NCBI GenBank assembly: GCA_947453965.1
Contig: CANGIQ010000005.1
Location: forward strand, 62,001-126,000
Reading direction: 5' to 3'
Length of the DNA: 64,000 nucleotides
From: Comamonadaceae bacterium
Lineage (GTDB): Bacteria; Pseudomonadota; Gammaproteobacteria; Burkholderiales; Burkholderiaceae_C
In this document: positions 12,701 through 27,700 of the stretch, in pieces
Layout of the letters: each line of letters opens with the position of its first letter
Position numbering within the stretch: position 1 is the first letter of the stretch
The notes under the pieces: generated by a model
Seen by the model: only the letters and a program-made list of their open reading frames with translations
What the model was told of the DNA's origin: nothing
Databases searched by the model: none
Made by a program: the position numbers and the translations under genes

Positions 12701-15700
12701 AGCGATGAACTTCGCTTCAGTTCCACCGCCGATCAGGTCATCTTGGACATGGTCGACAGCAACAACCGCCCAGTGATTCGCAACATCGAAGTCTTCGACA
12801 TCACCGGCGGTGGCAACAATTACATCGCTTTCGATGCTGCAAGCTTGGTGACTCTGGGCTACACAACAGCGGCAGCCACGGTCAAGGCGAATGCGGGTGA
12901 CACCGTGTTCCTGGACAGTTCATTAACAGCCTCGGGCAACACCACCACGATCGGTGGCGTGGCGTATGACATCTACACCGGCAACAGCGGTGGACAAGCA
13001 GTGACGCTGCAGGTGGCGCATGCAGCAACGGTGTTGCGAACAGATGCGGTTGATGGCACAAGTACGCCTGCTGCGGGCATGCAACTCATGCGTGGTGGTT
13101 CGAATTCGGACACGCTGGACGGTGGGACAGGCACGGATATCTTGAAAGGCGGGGCGGGTAATGACGTCATCGTGTTCGATGCCAACGACTTGCTGATTGA
13201 CGGCGGAGCGGGTACTGATGTGCTCAAGGCAGCCGGCGATATCAACTTGCTGACCATGGACAACGCGCGCATGCGCAACCTCGAAGTTGTGGATTTGGGC
13301 TCTGGCAGCGGTACGCCTTACACCTTGAGTTTGAATGCACAAGATGCACTCGATCTGAACACCGATCATCAGGTGTTGGTCAAGGGTGCCACGGGTGACA
13401 CCACACGCTTGGTCGGTGCATGGGTACAAAGCGCAGACGAAGTCATCAATGATGGCAGCGGCAACATCACCTACAGCGTGTTCTCACTCAACGGCGCCAC
13501 AGTCAAGGTGCAGTCAGGTGTCGGTGTGACCTATGTGGGCACGGATGGCCGTGATGTGCTGGTCTCAGGAACTGGCGCTCAGTCGTTGGAAGGCGGTGGT
13601 GGTAGCGATGTGCTGGACGGTGGAGCCGGCTCGGACTCGCTCAGCGGCGGATCTGGTGAAGACACGTTCATCTATGACATCAACGATGTCAGCATTGTGG
13701 GTGGCATTCCAGGTGGACTCGACAACGAAACGGACACAGTCAAACTCGTTGGTGCAGGTCAAACGGTTGATCTGACAAATGGCGTAGGCCATGTGGTGGT
13801 CACCAGCCCAGGTTCTGGTGCTTCAACAGAGACAGTCACTGTCACGTTCGAAGACATGAAAGCGGGTGAAACCCTCACACTGGCGGGTCTGACCTACACC
13901 GCGCCCAGCACGGGCGCCACAGGGGCCGAAGTGGCTGCCGCATTCGCGACGTCGCAAACGGGCGTCGCGGGTACGGGTGTCCTCAGCGGTAGCCTGACAG
14001 ATTTTGCGCACGGCACGGTCATGGGCAGCACGTTGGTCTTTACCAGCACCACGCCCAACACCAATGTGGCTGACATGTCTGTGTCTGGCTCATCGAATTT
14101 CACACGCCAAACCATCAGTGGTGCATCGGGCCCAACGGTGGTGACGCATGAAGGCACCAGTACGTCTGCAGAAACCGTGTCGGTGACCTTTAGCGATATG
14201 ACGGCAGGGCAGACCTTGTCGCTCGGTGGCTTGACCTATACCGCGCCAGCAGGCGGTGCAACCGCAGCCGAAGTGGCCGCGGCATTCCAAAGCAAGTCGG
14301 CAGGCTACACAGGAAGTGTCAACACCGCAGGAACCCTGGTGGGCTATAGCAGTGCTGCAGCGCAGGGCAATACCGTGGTGTTCACCAGCCCCACGCTGGG
14401 CAACGCCGTCAACTTGGCTGTCGATGGCAGCGTCAACAGCAACGAGATGACGGTTGCTCAGCGCGGCCCAAGCTTGAACGGTATTGAGGTCTGGGATATC
14501 ACCGGTACGGGTGACAACACCTTGATCGTCGGCGCCGATCAGGTGCGCGATATGTCTGATGCCACCAACACCCTCATCGTCACAGGCGATGCAGGTGACG
14601 CTGTGCGTTTGGCAGGGTCTGGTTGGATGTCACGCGGCTCCGAACAGGTGCTGGGTATTACCTACAACAAGTACACCAATTTCGCAGATGACGGTACACC
14701 GGTGACTGTGTTGTTGGGCTTGAAGGTCACCAAGGTTGATCAAATTGTGGGAGACGGTACGCATTTGTCGTTGGTTGGTGGCGTAGGCGCCGAAGACATT
14801 ATGGGCTACCCCAATGCCAGCGTCGATGAGACCATTGACGGCGGTGGTGGTGCTGACGTCATCAACGGTGGTGGCGGTAATGACACCATCATTTATGACG
14901 CGAAAGATGCCTTGGTCAGTGGCGGCAAAGGCATGGATACCCTGAGCATCGGTGCGGGTGGCAACTTGCTGGACTTGACGCAAGCGGGTCGTCCAGACCC
15001 TGCGGCCTTGCATCCCACATTGCGCAGTTTGGAAACCATCAACTTGGCCAATGGCAGCGCAGACTTGGTGGTGATCAGCCCAGAGAGCTTGTATGCCATG
15101 GGCAATGTGGGCAACACCTTGACCTTGAATACCAATGATGCGAGCGATCGCATTTTCTTGGAAGGTGGTGGTGGTGCTGGCTCTTGGAGTGCTGGTGTTT
15201 ACGATGGTTCTACCTATGACGTTTATACCGGAACCTTCACCGTAAGTGGTAGTCCCATCACCGTCACGCTCAAGCTCACGCACAACACGCGGGTCGAAAA
15301 CGTGGCCACCACCGACGCCAATGCCGTGGCGGACACCAATCCGCTCACAGACATTGATGTCATCAAAGCGGGTAGTGCAGACGACACCATCGATGGTGGC
15401 GCAGGCGCTGATGTGATCGAAGCCGGTGCTGGCAACGACACGGTCACCTACGACATCAATGATTGGCACATCTTTGGTGGTGCGGGTGAAGATACCTTGA
15501 AGATCACCACAGGGGTCGATGGCAGTGGCAACCCCATTGCGGACCTGACCACCAAAGGTGGAACGCAGGTCAAGAGTTTTGAAATCATTGATATGAGCGC
15601 CGCTGGCGGTCAAGCCCTCAAGCTTGACGACAACGCGGTACTTGGTCTTTCAGAAACAGGCCATGTGTTGGTCAAAGGCAATGCCTCCGATCAGTTGTTC

Positions 15701-18700
15701 CTCTACGGTGGCTGGGCTTACACAGGCGTCGACTCCGATGCGTCAGGCACCATTTACAAGGTGCTCCAAAAAGGCAATGCGTTTGTCACCGTGGCTGACT
15801 CGATTCAGCTGAACATCACCAACGAATTGGGCGGCGCCGTCAATGTGTACGGTTCAAGTTCAGACACGGTGAACGTGGGGTCGCCGACTTTGGCCGGCCA
15901 AGGCGCGATGACGGGCGATGGTGACGACACCATCAACGTGTTTGCCATGAACTTCTCGGCCATTGATGCGGGCCGTGGCAATGACACCCTCCGATTCAAT
16001 TTCGCAGGCGATGTCAACACCTCGCTGTTGTCACCCACAAGTTTGACAAATATTGAAGTCTTCGACTTGACGGCCAATGCAGGGGCCAACAAATTGATTT
16101 TGACCCCTGAAAAAGTGGCCACCATGACCGATGAGGACAACCTCCTGGTGGTCAAAGGCACGGTGGTTGACTCCTTGAAGCTTTATGGGGAATGGACTCT
16201 GGGCTCCAACGTGACCTACAACGGTGATGTTTATTCGCAAGTGGTCGGCGCCAACGGTGCCAAGGTGTATTACTCCACCGCCATCACCGATGTGGTGATT
16301 GACAACCCACCCACGCCTCAAATGTCGACCTTCTCGTTGGCCTACAACGATGGCACCTATTTGGTGAGCAAGGGCATCGACGTGTACGCGGGTTGGAAAG
16401 TCGACAACGCAGGTGATGTGAACAAAGACAAGGTTGACGACGTCATTGTCAACATCGCAGGCGCTGCTTACCTGGTCTTTGGTTACCAGGATATTGCAGG
16501 TCAAATTGACTTGACCAACTTGGGCAGCAAAGGCATCAAGATTTCTGGCATCGATTCATCCAGCTTGGTGAGTTTGAACACAGCCACGAACGTTAACGGT
16601 CAGGGGCAGTGGTATTACCTTGACAATCCCTCATACAGCATCAACTACACCAGCTATGAATATGGCTTAACAGGTATTGGTGACATCAACGGTGATGGCT
16701 GGGACGACATGGCCGTCAACGCCGGTCCAAACGTGGTCAAAGTGATTTTTGGCCGTAGCAACTGGAACAACATTGACCTGGCGAACTTTGTAACCAGCAA
16801 CACCAACGGTTTCAGCGTCGACGTGACAGCGTTGGCCTCAACATGGAACGTTGCTGGACTCGACGCCTCGATCAGCAAACTCACCATCAAAGGTGTGGGC
16901 GATATCAACGCTGACGGCTACCAAGACTTTGCCATTGGCAATAGCTTGGCTGGAAACGGCAAAGTCAGTTTGATCTTTGGCAGCGCAAATTCCAGTGACA
17001 TTACCCTCAGTGCGCTCGGCAGCCGAGGGGTGAACTTCCTGTCTGACGGCACCAACACAACCAATATTGGTGCTGACATTGCAAAGCTGGGAGACATCAA
17101 CTCTGACGGCTTTGGCGATTTCGCGATCGGTGGTCCATCCTATTCAGGTGTCACGCTCAACGGCGTCACAGACTACAGCGGTGCCAGCTTCATCGTCTTT
17201 GGTAAGGACGAAGGTTGGGCTGCAAATACCACGGTGGTGTATCACAACAACGACCGCTTTGGTCCTACCTTGTTCAACGCCAGTCCTACCAACCCGGTCG
17301 ATGGCGGGACGCTGGGCACCACAGCCAATTTGGTGGTGGCGTTCAATGAAAAAGTGGTCAAGGGGGTGAGTGCGTCAGCACAGGCCTACATCGAGCTGTA
17401 CAAAGCAGATGGCACCTTGGTTGAAAAATTTGACGTTTACACAGGCTTGGGTAACCTGGGTGGTACGCTGCAGTTGTCAACCACCAGCAATGGTTTAGCC
17501 AGCCAATTTGAAATCAACCCCTTCAACAAGTTGCAGGGAAGCACAGCTTATTACCTGAACGTGAACAGCAATGCGTTCAAAGACTTGTCTGGTAATTTCT
17601 ATGCAGGCATCTACGACAACACCACGCTGAACTTCACCAGCTTGGCTGCGCCCACCACCCCGGACAACACGGCGCCGACTTTGAGTGCACCTGTCTTCAC
17701 GGTGTCTGGGTATGACCCAGGCGCGGGGATTTACAACGCCACAACAGCGCAATGGGAATACGGTAATTCAGGCACCTATCCGTCGCAATACCGACAAGAC
17801 TATTACGGCTTCAACGGGTCAGTTGCTAACTCAAATGCTGCGTTGGTGAACACAATCCCAACAGCACCAGGTCAAAGCCCGACCCAGACCTTCCAGTTGA
17901 CGCTGACCTTGAACGAAGCGGTCAAGCCCTACGGCAGCATCTTGATTCAAAAGCTGGTTGCGTCTACACCGGAAACGGCAACCGTGACCTTCCAGGATTT
18001 GGCCGCCAACAAAACGGTCATCGTGGCCGGCTACACCTACACAGCGCCTGGCAGTGGTGCCACCGCAGAAGAAGTGGCCGCAGCTTTTGCAACCCACGTT
18101 GGTGGCGCTACGCATACCTCTGGCACCTTGACTGGCTATACCACCAGTGCCGCCACGGGTGCGAGTGTCACATTCACCAGCACCACACGATTCGGTGGCA
18201 ATGTCACAGACTTGGTGGCCACAGGAACTGGGACCACGCCTGTCATCATTTCTGTGGTGGATGGCACCAAAACCTATGTCACCACCGAAGCCTTCGATTT
18301 GAAGACGGGCTTGAGCAATCAAGGCGGTGTGATTGCCAACCATGCCAATGATGTCACCGATTACGCGTCATTCCAGTTGAAGCTGGGCGCCAACTTCAAG
18401 GGCGATTCTGAATACCGTGTGGTGTTGAGCGAACTGCAAGACGCCTCAGGCAACTTGATGGGTACACGCGACAGCCAGGGCAACCTGGTGCCCACATCTT
18501 CTGTCTTCATCACCGCACCTGATGTTGTCAGTACCAATTTGTTGTCGGCTAACACCTATTCGGTGAACGTCTACAACCCCATGAGCAATGGGGCTAGCTT
18601 CTACGATGGCTTGACCAATGTCTCCGTGGTCGACAACGTCAAGTTTGTCTCGCAAGAGTCACTCCAGTTCGGAACTGCAGGCTATGTCTATTTGCAAGAA

Positions 18701-21700
18701 AAGGGCAATACCCTTGGCGCATTGGGTACCACAGCCGACAACACCAAAGTGGTGGCACGTTTCAATGTGGCCACTGCCAACGATGCCGATGGGGACGGCA
18801 TCTACACCATCAGCGGTGAACATTGGAATGGATCGGCATGGGTCAGCACCAACGACACCTCGTTGCTGTCGTTGAACAACCGCACCATCACGATCGACCC
18901 GACTGCACCTTTGGGTTATGGCAAGTCATATGAAATCGTGACGCAAGACGGATCAGGTATTGCATTTGCGTTGACCGATCTGTCTGGCAATGCCGCCACA
19001 GGTTTGTCCATAGCGGGCTCTTCGATCGACTTCACCACCAACACAGGCTTGTTGACCACGTCGGGTGGCAATGCGGTGGACCATGCATCCACCGTGGGTT
19101 TGTCAGACAACATTGAGTTGACTTTCAACGAAAACGTCGCTTCGGGTACGGCAGGAAACACCATCAAGCTGTACTTGAAACAAGATGGTGCGGGTACTCT
19201 GGTAGAGACTTTCACCATTCAAGCGGATCACACGGTGACGGGCAGTTACCACGGCAATGTCACGTTTGTGGGCAACAAAGCCATCATCAATCCTGGTGAT
19301 CTGCTGGACCGTGCGGCTGACTATTTTGTGACGGTCGATGCGAACGCCATCAAAGGGGCAGAAACTGGCACTTATTTCAGTGCTGTCGGCATGAGCACGA
19401 TCGCCTCGCCGTTCTCGTTTACAACCGAAGCGGCCGCGCAAGTGGATCCCGGTTACCAACTCAGCACGGACAGAACCACTCAAACCAACCAATACGACTA
19501 CCCTTGGGCGCCAACGTTGGGTCAAATGGCGGGCTTCCAAGTGGAGGCTGCGGGCGATGTGGATGGCGACGGTGTGATGGACTACATCTTTGGTTCACCC
19601 AATTACGTGTACGACCCAGCCATACCGGGTGACCATACTGGCAAGGGTGTGTTCTATTTGGTGTTTGGTGGTGCAGGCCAATGGGCTGACCTCAACACCA
19701 TTGCGGACCTCAAAGCACAGGGTCGTGTGGTGGAGTTCTACGGCAGCTCAACCAACCCATTGGTTCGTGCCACAGAGTTTGGTGATCTGAACCATGACGG
19801 TTATACCGATTTGATTCTGACATCGGGCGGTCAAAACCCCGTGATTGGTGACAACACGGCCAGCGATATGGCCGACAAAGACAGCGGCGCTGTCTTCGTC
19901 ATCTTCGGCAAGGGCCGCAACCTCTGGAACAGCATGATGAGTGCTGACAACCTGGGCAATGATGGCCTCATCATCACTGGTGGTTTGCCCCAAGACCAGT
20001 TTGGCTTCTCGGTGGCTACAGGTGATTTCAACGCCGACGGTACGGTCGATATCTTGTCAGGTATGCCTACCAACCAGCGTGATGGCTACAACTCGGGTGA
20101 AGCCTTCATCATCAACGGTGGCGATTTCACGGATTCGCTGATTCAAACAGGCACAGACGGTGCCGACTTGTTGATTGGTGACTTCAATGCCAACCGTCTC
20201 GCAGGTGGTCTGGGCAATGACACCATCCACAGTTTGGGCGGCGCCGACATTATTCGAGGCGGTGGTGGTGATGATGTCATCTCAATTTCTAAACTTGACT
20301 TTGTTCTGATTGACGGTGGCACTGGCACTGACACGCTGCAATTCAAGGGCCATGGCATGGACTTGGACATGACAGGTTTTGCCGGTTCATCTTTGCGAAG
20401 CTTTGAAGTCATTGATATGACAGGCGATGGTGCCAACCACTTGACCCTGAACTACCGTGAAGTGATCTTGTTGCTGGAACGTCAAATGACGACCGCATAC
20501 GACACGTACACAGAGTTGACCATCAAGGGCAACAGCACCAGCTCTATCACGCTCGAAGGACCTTGGGCTGTGATGGAGCAGGGTTCGGATGTGAGCGGCT
20601 CTTGGGTGCGTTATGCCTTGGAGGGTGTCTACGTCAAGGTGCAATCCGCACCAAGCAGCACCGTATCGGTCGAATTGATTGACTGGTCAATTCCTTACCA
20701 AGGTGCCACGATTGACCTTGCACAAACTACGGCAAACGTCAGCGTGAACCTTGACTCTAACTCCGCACCAGGTGCTGGAGGAACCACCCTGGCAGCGAGT
20801 TCCGCCACAGATGTGGGTGGTGCCACAGACAGCCTGTCATCGATTGAAGCGGTGCAGACTGGAAATGGCAATGACTGGATTGTCGGCAGTGCCAACCAGG
20901 ATACGGTTTTGTCGGGCTCTGGCAACGACACCGTCAAAGCGGGCGACAACAATGACTTGGTGCTGGCAGGCGCTGGCAACGACGCGGTGTGGGGCGAGGG
21001 CGGTGCAGATTCTCTCTTGGGTGAATCTGGCGCCGACACGCTACAAGGTGGCTCGGGCAATGACACCCTGGAAGGTGGCATGGGCGATGACCGACTCTAC
21101 GGCAGCACCGATGCCAACGCGACCGACTCTGGCAACGATGTCTTGAGCGGTGGCACAGGCCAAGACTCACTCAGCGGTGCAGATGGTGACGACACCTTGC
21201 TCGGTGGCGAAGGCAACGACACGCTCTTGGGTGGCGATGGCCGCGACTGGCTGGATGGTGGTGCTGGAGCTGACAGCCTCAGCGGTGATGCTGGCGACGA
21301 CATCTTGGTGTTTGGTGCCTCGGACACAATCGACGGCGGTGCAGGCTACGACACGCTCTTGATTCGAGATGAAGTGGTTGATTTGAGCGCTGCCGAAAAT
21401 CTGGCCAACATCGAAGCCCTTGACTTGCGTGGCAACGGCAGCCAATGGCTGCGTTTCTCTGCCAGCACGCTCAACGGTATTGTGGCCAGCGCAACAACGC
21501 CGCTGACCATCCATGGCGATGTGGGCGACAGCTTGGTGCTTGGCGGAACCTTGGTATGGCAGCAAAGCCATGACCAAGTGCTGTCGGGCGTGACGTACAA
21601 AGCCTTGGAGGTTTATGACGGCAGCGCCGTGCTGAAAGCCACATTGCTTGTGAGTGCCAATTTAGACGTTCTCACGGATGCATCAACCCCCACATCGGCC

Positions 21701-24700
21701 AACCAATATGGCGGCACATCGGCGTCCAATGTTGGAACACCCGACCAGGCTACCATCATGGGCCAGGGCGGTGATGACCACCTGTACCAAAGCACGGATG
21801 TCGACACGCTCAATGGTGGTCTCGGAATCGACACCTTGGACTACAGCACACAAACCGGCAACGTGTATGTCAACCAAAAGAGTTCCGGAACTCTGACGGT
21901 TCGCGGCTTCACAGTGGCTGCCGGAACAGCGATCGATGGTTACGGTTCGGTCGACACCTTGATCAGCATTGAAAACATCCGCACAGGTTCAGGTAACGAT
22001 GTGGTCAACGGCGGTGATAACAACGCGCTCATCGTGACCAATGCAGGGGCTGACAGCGTGAGTGCGGGCCTGGGCCAAGACACCATCTATGCTGGCAGCG
22101 GTGCCGATACGGTGTTGGGCAACGGCGGTAACGACTGGATCGATGGCGGGGCTGGCAATGACTCGCTCGTGGGTGGCGACGGTAACGACACTTTGCGTGG
22201 CGGTGCGGGCGACGACACCCTCGACGGCGGTCTGAACACAGACACGCTCGACTACAGCGGTCAAACAGAGTCTGTCATTGTCAACTTCACCAAAGAAGCT
22301 CAACGTGGCGTTGCAAGCGGCACAGCCAACGATGGTTTGGGCGGCGTTGACACCTTGTTGAACCTGGAAGCCGTCGTGGGCGGCTCTGGCGACGATGTGA
22401 TTTATGGCCAATCAGGCAAAACGACCTTGAGGGTGGGCGGCGTTGACTTCATCGCCGATGTGGCGATGCCAACCAGCTTGACGGCTGGGGTATCGACGAT
22501 TTCCAACCTGGTTCAAGGCACAAGCACACAGGCGGCAACACTGACGGTGGGCAACGTTTCATTTACAGCGTTGGGACAATTTGTCACGACACTGACAGCG
22601 GGCGCCACGATTTCTGCTGTCACCAATGCCACCGCCGGCGCATCCATGACCTTGGATGGCGGTTTAGGCTCCGACATTCTGGTGGCGGGTAGCGGCGGTG
22701 ACACGCTGGTATTTGACAAAGCCGATGTGTCCATCACTGGCGGCGTGGGAACAGATACCTTGCTGATCAACGACACCTCGGTGGATTTCACCCTGACATG
22801 GGCCATGCCGGATGTCTCAGGCATTGAGGTGATTCAACTCAATGCTGAAACCCCTCAGACTCTGGCCATTGACGCAGCAGCCTTGCATCGTTTGGCTGGT
22901 AACAACAAGACCTTGACGATTGAAGGTGACACGGTTGATCTGGTCAACGTCAGTGGGTTGGGTACGGCCAGTGTTGTTGGCGGCTACAACACTTACACAG
23001 ATGGCACTTGGACTCTGAAAGTCGCCAATGCCATTGGCACAGAAGCAGCCAGTGCCAGCAAAATTCTCGGCACCGATGGGGCCGATGCCCCATCTGCACC
23101 CGCAGGTGCCGCCACGATTCAGGGTTATGCCGGCAACGACACCTTGACCGGTGGCGCATCGGGCGACGCGCTGTATGGCGGCAGTGGCAACGACAGCCTG
23201 GTCGGCGGAGCTGGCGATGACTTGCTCAATGGCGGTGCGGGTGACGACACCTTGATCGGTGGCAACGACCATGACACCTTGTTAGGTGGTGATGGAAATG
23301 ACATGGTGGTGTGGGAGTCTTCCTCTTTGCCAGCCAACAATGTGCATTTGTCCAACATCAGTGGATCCTTGAGGACGCAAAGCACGTCCATCGACGGTGG
23401 CGTTGGCACGGACACCCTACAAATGGGTGGCAACAGCTACGATTTCACGTTGGCATCTGCCACCACAGGCATCAGCAACATTGAGTACATCGACCTGAAG
23501 GGCCGCAATGCCACCACGGTGGTGCTGGACCGTGCGTCGGTAGCGGCGATGACCGATGGCAACAAGGTGTTGCGCATCGATGGCGATGTGGGCGATATGC
23601 TGGTCTTGAGCGATTGGGCCAACTGGACCCTCGTCAATGGCGGTGAAACCCAAATCAATGGCAGCGCTGCTAAAACCTACACAGCCACGTACAACAGTGC
23701 AACGGTCACGGTTCAGTTCTCCAACAATCTGACCTTTACCGACACCACAACGAACATCGCACAGACCAATCTGTTCTTGAAAGACTTGAGCACGACTGGA
23801 TTTGTTGCAGCCACAGCCACTGCAGGGACAGCGGCTGCGCCTCTCAGCAACTCGACGGTTACAGCACTGGACTTCAGCGTCAGCTCTTATACGGCTGTGA
23901 ATTCGACCACCAATGCAGGCGAGTCGTTAACAGGTTCATCTGCCAACGACAGCATCACAGGTGGCTTGGGCAATGACACCTTGAACGGTGTGTCGGGTTT
24001 CGACAAACTGTATGGCGGTAGCGGTAGCGGTAACGACACCCTCATCTTGGGTTCCAGAACACAAACTGTCGATGGTGGCAGCGGCACAGATGTGTTGCAG
24101 ACAAACTTGCGTGTGACCGATTTGACGGTGGCAGACAAACCTGTGGTCACAGGAGTTGAGGTCATTGACCTCATGGCCAACCCCTTGGGCGTTGGCAACT
24201 CGCTCAAGCTGAGCCAAACCCAAGTGCTGGCCATGTCGGGCGGCAGCTTAAAAATTGAAGGTGATTGGGGTGACACGGTTGATTTGGGCAGCGACGGTTC
24301 TTGGTTGCGCACAACTGATACCAGCAATCAATACAACAAGTACGTATCTAGCACCAACAGCAATATTGTGGTGACGGTGAACCCTAAAGTCACAGTCACT
24401 GCGACCAACTGGACTTGGCAAAGCATAGGCGTTACTACAGCCACAAGCCAGACCGGAGGTACCGGCGACGATTGGTTGATTGGCTATGCAGGCAACGACA
24501 CCCTCAATGGTGGCACGGGCAACGACACAGCTGACTACAGCTATACCACCAGTGGTATGAACGCCAACCTCCGCATAAATGCGGTCACCGTTGTTTCTGG
24601 CAGCGACGTGGATAGCTTGGTAAGCATTGAAAACATCTTGACCGGTTCTGGTGCAGACCTGGTGTTAGGTAGCTCAGACAACAACGTTCTGAATGCGAGT

Positions 24701-27700
24701 GCAGGTGTAGACACCATGTTGGGTGCGTCAGGTGATGACACCTTGATCGGCGGCGCAGGTGCAGACCTGCTCTACGGTGGCGCTGGCAACGATGTGTTGT
24801 ACTTCGATGGCACTGATTCCATCATTTCGGGTGGTGCGGATGACAAAGTGACCACCGAGCATGTGATCTTGCAATACCAAGGAACTGGTTCGTCGACTGA
24901 ACGCATTGTTGTGAACTTTGCCGATATGGCATCTGGCAAAACCCTGAGCCTGGGTGGTTTGACCTACACCGCTAGCGGTGCAACAAGTGCCAAAGACGCG
25001 GCGGCAGATTTCGCAACAGGCGTTGCCTCTACTTCGCACCATTTGACGGGAACCCTTTCAGGCTTCACCGTAGCTTCTGCAGGTGACGGCGTGGTGGTGT
25101 TGACCAGCACAACACCTAACAGCAATGTGACGGACCTGTTGGTAGACGGTACTTCGTATGTCGATGTGCGCACCGTGACACAGCCCACCATCACAGCGCC
25201 TAGCATCGTCAAAACCGATGGCGGCGTGGGTGGTATTACTGAAACAGCCACAGTGACCTTTACGGACCTGAGCCCTGGCGACAGCGTGACTGTTGCTGGT
25301 GCCACCTACACAGCACCGGCAGGCGCTGTGACCTTGGCTGCGACCGTGGCTGCAGCATTTGCCAGCCATGCAGCAGCTGCAAGCTTGGCTGGCGTGCCTA
25401 ATATGACGGGCTCACTGATTGATTTCTCTAGCGCTGCTGTGAGCAATGGGCACGATGTGGTGTTTACAAGTGCCACGAGCAATGCCCCCGTAGCGGATTT
25501 GACGGTCACTGTGACCTCCGCTGCACCTACGCCTGTGATCGTTGACGGTGCTGGTAGCACTGAAACGGCAACAGTGACATTCACTGACTTGAATACAGGC
25601 GACAGCGTGACAGTGGCTGGCGTAACTTACACAGCTGCTGCGGCGACCACGGCGAATGATGTGGCCGCTGCGTTTGCCAGTTTGGCTGTAGGTGCCAGTC
25701 TGTCAACCGCCACGATGAGTGGCACACTCGCAGACTTCTCAAGCGGTACGGCCAGCGGTGCAGTGGTGGTTTTCACCAGTGCCACTGCATATACCAATGT
25801 GAGTAACTTGGTGGTATCAGAAACTGCTAGCGTACCAACCAGCGTTGTTTCCGAAGGTATTGCCGCCGTTAATGAAACGGCGACAGTGACCTTCACTGAT
25901 TTGGCTGCAGGTAAAACGATAACGATGGCTGGGTTCACCTATACCGCACCATCTAATGGTGCGGATGCCGCAACTGTCGCCAGCGCTTTTTTGAGTGGAA
26001 CTCTGTCTGGCTTTAATGCCGCAACAGGTGGTGGTGCTAGTGAAGTTGTATTTACCAGCACAACTCCCCACGCCAATGTTTCAAATCTCACAGTGACTGC
26101 CACAAGCCCAGTGCCTGTGTCATCGGTTACACAAGGCCATTTGGCCACCAACGAAACCGTCGACGTGACGTTCACTGCGCTGGCCGAAGGTCAAACGCTG
26201 ACCTTGGCTGGAGCAACTTACACCGCACCACCGGGAGGTGCCACCGCCAATGACGTAGCGACTGCGTTTGCCACCCATGCCGATGGCGCTTCTTTTGCAG
26301 CAGGGACACACATTACCGGCACTTTGACGGGCTTCTCGTCGGGTTCGGTGAGCAGCAACGTGGTGACTTTCACCAGTACTGACCGAGCTAACGTCACCGA
26401 TATGGTGGTGGGTGGTACGGCCATGGACCTCACGTCGTACCTGACCACCATCACCAACGATGGTGCTTCTGGTTCAAGTAGTGCCAAAGAGACCGTGATG
26501 GTCAACTTCTTCGATTTGGCCGGTGGCCAGTCGGTCAGCATGGCGGGGCTCACGTTTGTTGCACCATCAGGTGGTGCAACAGCTGGACAAGTTGCGTCCG
26601 CATTTGCTAGCCATACTGCCGGTGCTGCGGTGACCGGCATGGGAACCTTGACGGGCTATTCCACGGGCACAGCAGCAGGCAGCACGGTGGTGTTCTCGAA
26701 CACCACCTCTGGCAATGTGGCCGATTTGGTGAGCCATGACACCAGCGTGGACACCTTGGCCGTGGCCGATACGTTTGTTGACTTTACGCCGAGCGCCACC
26801 TACAACAAGATCACAGACATTGAAGTGATTGACCTTCAATTGCGAGGTGCCGGTGCCAGCAACACCATTGTGTTGGATAAGGCCTCTGTGATTGCCATGA
26901 CCAACGACCACGCTACGCTCAGAATTGATGGCGAAGTGGGAGACGCGGTCATGTTTGCAGACACATGGGCAACGGCCGGTTCTTCAGTGCAAATCAACGG
27001 TCATAGTTACACAAAATTCACGGTGTCTACCAGCGGTGTTGTGGATGCCACTGTTTTCGTTCAAGACGGCATCATGCTTGATGCCCATATCTTGAGCGGT
27101 ACTGGGACATCCAGCTCAGCTATCGTAGGTTTGGCTGGCGTTGATCTCTTAGAAGAATCGCATCTGACGAGTTATGCGTACATCAACTTGAGTGGCAGTA
27201 ACTACACTTTCACAGATCCAAGTGGAGTTTCTGTCACCGTCAATGCCAACACCATGAAGCGCATGGAGACGGCTGAGCAGACAAATGCGTTGACGCAATC
27301 AAGCAATGCGATTGACTGGGTCAAAACAGGTTCGGGTGCCGATGTGGTGGTCGATAACTCGGCGACCAATAACCGTATCGACATGGGAGACGGCAACGAT
27401 CAGTTTGTAGATTCCACGGGTAGTTCAGCCGACACCATCATTGGCGGTGCTGGTATTGATACCGTCAACTACAGCGGTATTTCGTCTTCAACATCCTTGA
27501 CGATTGACCTGACAGCAGGCACTGCCAAAGCGGGTGCGGTGGTTGATCAGTTGTACGGCGTTGAATACATCCGTGCCGGTGCCGGTGCGGACGTGGTATT
27601 CGGCGACAGCAACGCCAACTACCTCAACGGCAACGCGGGGGCAGACAGTCTGGAAGGTTATGCCGGCAATGACACCATCGAAGGTGGCGCTGACAACAAC

